Of a stretch of DNA of 9,754 nt, positions 6,704-9,754 are shown piece by piece. The notes below the pieces were generated by a model. The model was given only the letters and a program-made list of their open reading frames with translations. It had not been told where the DNA came from and did no database searches. Source of the stretch: Treponema sp. (GTDB lineage: Bacteria; Spirochaetota; Spirochaetia; Treponematales; Breznakiellaceae); contig WQXC01000061.1 of the NCBI GenBank assembly GCA_009785045.1, positions 1 to 9,754 on the forward strand, written 5' to 3'. How positions within the stretch are numbered: the first letter of the stretch is position 1; each line of letters opens with the position of its first letter. Made by a program: the position numbers and the translations under genes.

Positions 6704-6733
6704 TTGCTCCTGACGATATTTTTAGGATATTAT
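6704..6733 (+). promoter_or_regulatory. Possible promoter of the HD-GYP receptor gene with little or no leader
   Basis: TTGCTC (6704-6709), an 18-base gap and TATTAT (6728-6733) are the best match on the plus strand. The predicted start of transcription, about 6740-6744, falls on or next to the ATG at 6744. No Shine-Dalgarno motif lies within 12 bases of that ATG; AGGA at 6724-6727 is too far. The -35 matches only TTG, so this is weakly supported. Confidence 0.25.
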
Positions 6734-6734
6734 A
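6707..6734 (-). promoter_or_regulatory. -10 element and ribosome site of the family 3 hydrolase gene
   Basis: On the minus strand, an exact TATAAT at 6734-6729 would start transcription near 6722, about 22 bases before the ATG. AGGAG lies at 6711-6707, six bases from the ATG at 6700. The corresponding -35 region (about 6752-6758, inside the start of the divergent gene) matches the consensus poorly, so an activator may be needed. Confidence 0.45.
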
Positions 6735-6743
6735 TTGTAGTAT

Positions 6744-8705
6744 ATGAAAAAAAGAAACTCTCATATAAAATTTTTTACACCGATCTTGTATTCGGCAATA
6801 ATACTGCTGATGGTGGTTTATGTATTAAATGAACAAAATATCACCGGAAGCGATAAAAATAGTCCATTATTTCAGAATCTTATGGAAAACCCCGCTTTTA
6901 TCAGAAAAGGGTTTGATGTAAACGAAATATTAAGTGTCCCCGAACCTGACGGAACTCAATGGGTACGTTTTTACTCACCGCCTTTACGCATAAAAAACTC
7001 ATTATTACCGGACCTTCCAAAACGGAAATTTCTCTCGCCAAAAGGCAGTCCGGAACAGGAATTTACAATTATTATTCCGATAGAAATGAGCCAGGAAGCT
7101 TTACTTGTTATGCCGGGAATGTATCTTGGCTACATCGGAGAAAACTGGGAAATATTTTTAAACGGTGCGCTTGTTCAATCGGAAATGCATTTGGACGAAT
7201 CAGGTAAAATTAAAAGCCGCAGAAACTGGCGCGGTGTTTCTTTTCCAATTGAAACAACTTTGTTTAATCAGGGAACCAATATTATAGCTTTTAGAATTGT
7301 AGGTGATCCAGCTCTTGGCGTTACAGGTTTTTATTATACAGCGCCTTATTATCTGGAAGACTATGATACAATTAACAAACGCCAGCAGAATTATCTTCTT
7401 ATGTTTTTGTGCGGCATCTTTTGTTTTACAGGTATTTATTACCTGATGCTTTATATTTATGTCAGAAAAAAAGAAGAGTTATTTAATCTTTATTACGGTA
7501 TTTTTTCTTTATTGCTGTGTATCTATACTTTTACAGGAAGAAGCGTTGTTAATAATGTAATTCCTAATTCTGATATATCGATTCGTCTGGAATTTGCTTC
7601 TCTTTTTATGATGGTTTCCGTGCTTTGTTTGTTTATCGAACAGATAGGGCGGCAAAGAATTACAAAAGTAAGCTTTGGCTTTTTTATTTTCAGTTTAGTT
7701 CTAAGTATTACTCAGGCAATTTTCTGCACTCAATACGGAGCAGAAGTTTTAACAATTTGGAGTGTATTGGTTCTTGTTTACCTTTCCTATGTTTTTTTCT
7801 ACGACATCATATATTTCTACTTTTGGGAACAGCGAAAAAAGGGAATGAACAAAAGAGGCTCCGATACATTTATTACGATTTTAATCGGTTCGGTGCTTGT
7901 TTATGCCTGCGGTCTTTTTGATCTTCTTGATGTTATCGTTTTTCATAAATCAATCAGGCTTTTCCTTTACAGTACATTCGTATTCCACATTGGTATGGCG
8001 TTTACTCTTTCAAAAAGATTCAGCAATATTTTTAACCGTTTGGAACATACCAACATAATTCTTGCAGAACTTAAAGATGCGCTTTTAAAAACCATGGCGG
8101 AAATGGTTGAACAACGCGACGATATCACAGGCGGTCACATTGAGCGTACACAGCATGGCGTTAAGATTTTCCTGGATCAGCTTGAAGAAAAAAATCTTTA
8201 CGAAGAAGAGAGAAAGGAATTAAATAAAAAACTTATGCTTCAGTCATGCCAGCTTCATGATGTCGGAAAAATATCGATAAGCGACAGTATCTTAAAAAAA
8301 CCGGGAAAACTAAACGACGAAGAATTCGAAGAAATGAAAAAGCACACTCTTATCGGCGAAAAAATAATCGAAAGAATAGAAACTCTAACAACTCAAAGTT
8401 ATTTTTTAAAATACGCAAAAATATTTGCTGCATGTCACCATGAAAAATGGAACGGCACCGGTTACCCAAGGGGCCTTAAAGAAAACGACATTCCTTTAAT
8501 CGGCCGTATCATGGCAATTGTAGATGTCTACGACGCACTGACATCGGAACGCCCGTACAAACCGGCATTTACTCACGACGAAGCGGTGGAGATTATTGTC
8601 AAAGGCAGCGGCACCCAGTTTGATCCCGCGCTGGTTGAACTTTTTATGCAGATATCAGATCAGTTTAAAGCGCTTCGGGGCGGGAGTGTAACGGCGCAGG
8701 TTTGA
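6744..8705 (+). CDS. 7TMR-DISM-like membrane receptor with HD-GYP (cyclic-di-GMP phosphodiesterase-type) output
   Basis: 653 residues. One N-terminal membrane helix (about 12-28) is followed by a soluble extracytoplasmic region (about 30-212) that looks beta-rich, with GYIGENWEIFLNGALV (129-144) and NIIAFRIVGD (179-188), like the carbohydrate-binding-fold DISM sensor domains. Seven hydrophobic helices lie between about 216 and 422, then a short linker (about 428-450), then HD-GYP (about 450-645). The catalytic set is present: GGHIERT (H465), LHDVGK (H505, D506), H534, HHEKWNGTGYP (565-575), and DVYDALTSERPYK (594-606). Such domains hydrolyse cyclic-di-GMP using two or three metal ions. I461 stands where trinuclear enzymes have Glu, and N570 where the HHExxDGxGYP pattern usually has Asp. 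There is no GGDEF domain. The start is the only ATG after the in-frame stop at 6738, and lacks a near ribosome site. It diverges from the hydrolase gene with 43 bases between start codons. Confidence 0.9.
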   Translation: MKKRNSHIKFFTPILYSAIILLMVVYVLNEQNITGSDKNSPLFQNLMENPAFIRKGFDVNEILSVPEPDGTQWVRFYSPPLRIKNSLLPDLPKRKFLSPKGSPEQEFTIIIPIEMSQEALLVMPGMYLGYIGENWEIFLNGALVQSEMHLDESGKIKSRRNWRGVSFPIETTLFNQGTNIIAFRIVGDPALGVTGFYYTAPYYLEDYDTINKRQQNYLLMFLCGIFCFTGIYYLMLYIYVRKKEELFNLYYGIFSLLLCIYTFTGRSVVNNVIPNSDISIRLEFASLFMMVSVLCLFIEQIGRQRITKVSFGFFIFSLVLSITQAIFCTQYGAEVLTIWSVLVLVYLSYVFFYDIIYFYFWEQRKKGMNKRGSDTFITILIGSVLVYACGLFDLLDVIVFHKSIRLFLYSTFVFHIGMAFTLSKRFSNIFNRLEHTNIILAELKDALLKTMAEMVEQRDDITGGHIERTQHGVKIFLDQLEEKNLYEEERKELNKKLMLQSCQLHDVGKISISDSILKKPGKLNDEEFEEMKKHTLIGEKIIERIETLTTQSYFLKYAKIFAACHHEKWNGTGYPRGLKENDIPLIGRIMAIVDVYDALTSERPYKPAFTHDEAVEIIVKGSGTQFDPALVELFMQISDQFKALRGGSVTAQV

Positions 8706-8766
8706 ATAAGAGCTCACACAGAGACACGGAAAGAAAATTTATCCGCGGACATCCTTATTCCACTTC

Positions 8767-9754
8767 CTACAGCTTTGTGCCAAGGCGGCGGCAGGCTTCT
8801 TCGACGTCGGCGCGGTGACCGAAGGCAGAGAAGCGGACGAAGCTTTGTCCTGCGGGGCCGAAGCCTGCGCCGGGTGTGGTAACGATGTGGCACTTTTCCA
8901 GTATTTCGGCGAAGACTTCCCAGCTGTCTCTGCCGGGGAAATGCGCCCAGATGTACGGGGAATTGTCGCCGCCTATGCAATGTATACCAAGTTTTTGGAG
9001 AGCTTCTCTAATTAACTTTGCGTTGCCTAAATAAAAATCTGTTAACTGGCGCATTTCCGCCAACCCCTGATCGTCTAACGCAGCGACGCCGCCGGCCTGC
9101 GCGATGTTCGATGCACCGTTAAAGATTGTGCCTGCAATGCGTCCCCAGTCTGCGTTGACGCTTTCGCCGCTTGCGTACTTGAGCGCTTTTGGCACAACTG
9201 CCCAGCCAAGACGTACACCGGTAAAACCGGCAGGTTTTGAGAACGAGTTAGTTTCTATTGCACACTGGTCAGCTTTGTCTATTTCGTAAATTGATTTTGG
9301 CAGTGACGGGTCACGGATAAATTCGCTGTATGCAGCGTCAAAAATAATGATGCAGCTTTTGCTTATTGCGGCATTTACTAGCGCCGTAAGCTGCACGCGA
9401 TCCGATACTGCTCCTGTAGGATTATTCGGCGAGCAAAAATATATCAGGCTGTTCGGCTGAATTACATCCAGATTAGGGAAAAAATTGTTTTCCGCCGTGC
9501 AGGGTAAATATGTAATACCTGCATAGCCGCTGTCCTTAAAACCACCCGCTGCTCCTGCAATAACAGAGCCATCTACATAAACAGGATACGAAGGATCCTG
9601 CACGGCAATTTTTACGCCGGAGCCAAAAAGTACCTGTAATCTGCCAATGTCGCACTTAGAGCCGTCAGAGATAAATATTTCGTCTGTTCCAAACTTGCCT
9701 TTGTAAAAAACCTTGGAAATTTTTTCGCGTAACTGCGGCAAACCTTCATCCTGA
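8767..9754 (-). CDS. dapL: LL-diaminopimelate aminotransferase (N-terminus outside window)
   Basis: A pyridoxal-phosphate enzyme that converts tetrahydrodipicolinate plus glutamate to LL-diaminopimelate in one step, for lysine and peptidoglycan; cytoplasmic. The frame is open to the right edge, reading QDEGLPQLREKIS, the expected internal sequence, so the TTG at 9739-9741 is not the start. About 328 residues of a usual ~410 are visible; roughly 80 are missing. Diagnostic motifs: ISDGSKCDIGRLQ, specific to DapL rather than other class I aminotransferases; DPSYPVYVD; YFCSPNNPTGA; FDAAYSEFI with the cofactor-ring aspartate; and TNSFSKPAGFTGVRLGWAVV with the Schiff-base lysine in SFSK. Near the end, FVRFSAFG carries the substrate carboxylate-binding arginine. 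It ends GTKL and TAG at 8767-8769, 61 bases from the convergent receptor gene. Its G+C appears somewhat higher than in the transport genes. It has no visible functional link to them. Confidence 0.95.
   Translation of the reverse strand, partial: QDEGLPQLREKISKVFYKGKFGTDEIFISDGSKCDIGRLQVLFGSGVKIAVQDPSYPVYVDGSVIAGAAGGFKDSGYAGITYLPCTAENNFFPNLDVIQPNSLIYFCSPNNPTGAVSDRVQLTALVNAAISKSCIIIFDAAYSEFIRDPSLPKSIYEIDKADQCAIETNSFSKPAGFTGVRLGWAVVPKALKYASGESVNADWGRIAGTIFNGASNIAQAGGVAALDDQGLAEMRQLTDFYLGNAKLIREALQKLGIHCIGGDNSPYIWAHFPGRDSWEVFAEILEKCHIVTTPGAGFGPAGQSFVRFSAFGHRADVEEACRRLGTKL

Noticed and set aside
9739..9741. TTG as the start of dapL
   Set aside because: The conserved sequence continues in frame to the right edge, and about 80 expected N-terminal residues would be missing.
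1..9754. CRISPR array, tRNA, rRNA, insertion sequence or phage attachment site
   Set aside because: No direct-repeat array, RNA gene signature, transposase or terminal inverted repeat was seen, and nearly all bases are in recognisable genes.

Overview
This 9.75 kb window looks like chromosomal DNA of a spirochaete, most likely a carbohydrate-fermenting Treponema or a close relative. The reasons are an LL-diaminopimelate aminotransferase (the DapL route of lysine and peptidoglycan synthesis), a 7TMR-DISM receptor fused to an HD-GYP output, a lipoprotein sugar-binding protein with a relaxed lipobox, and moderately AT-rich DNA with strong GGAGG ribosome sites. The genus is inferred from gene content, not from a marker gene.

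Layout. (1) 1-918, + strand: the 3' part of a RecQ-family DNA helicase; its start lies left of the window. (2) 908-6700, - strand: a carbohydrate uptake and breakdown block. In transcription order it holds a cytoplasmic family 3 glycoside hydrolase (6700-4613), a solute-binding lipoprotein (4510-3254), a MalF-type permease (3156-1747) and a MalG-type permease (1750-908). No ATPase is encoded here. (3) 6744-8705, + strand, divergent from the hydrolase: a membrane receptor with an extracytoplasmic sensor, seven membrane helices and a cytoplasmic HD-GYP domain. (4) 8767-9754, - strand: most of dapL, with its N-terminus beyond the right edge.

How it could work: the lipoprotein captures an oligosaccharide, the two permeases move it in using an ATPase encoded elsewhere, and the cytoplasmic family 3 enzyme removes terminal beta-linked sugars. 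The binding-protein gene has its own promoter-like sequence with a large inverted repeat over the -10. A strong intrinsic terminator sits between it and the permeases, which should give much more binding protein than permease. The divergent HD-GYP receptor may link sensing of an external ligand to cyclic-di-GMP turnover.

The most unusual item is the MalF-type permease. Its first extracytoplasmic loop, normally a short linker, carries an insert of about 90-100 residues with six CxxC pairs, five of them exact DnaJ-type CxxCxGxG. All 12 cysteines of the protein lie in the insert. The same protein has an acidic cytoplasmic N-terminal extension of about 70 residues. I know of no described ABC sugar permease with this architecture, so it is the best candidate for something undescribed.

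No RNA genes, CRISPR arrays or insertion sequences were seen, and no gene-free stretch reaches 300 bases.
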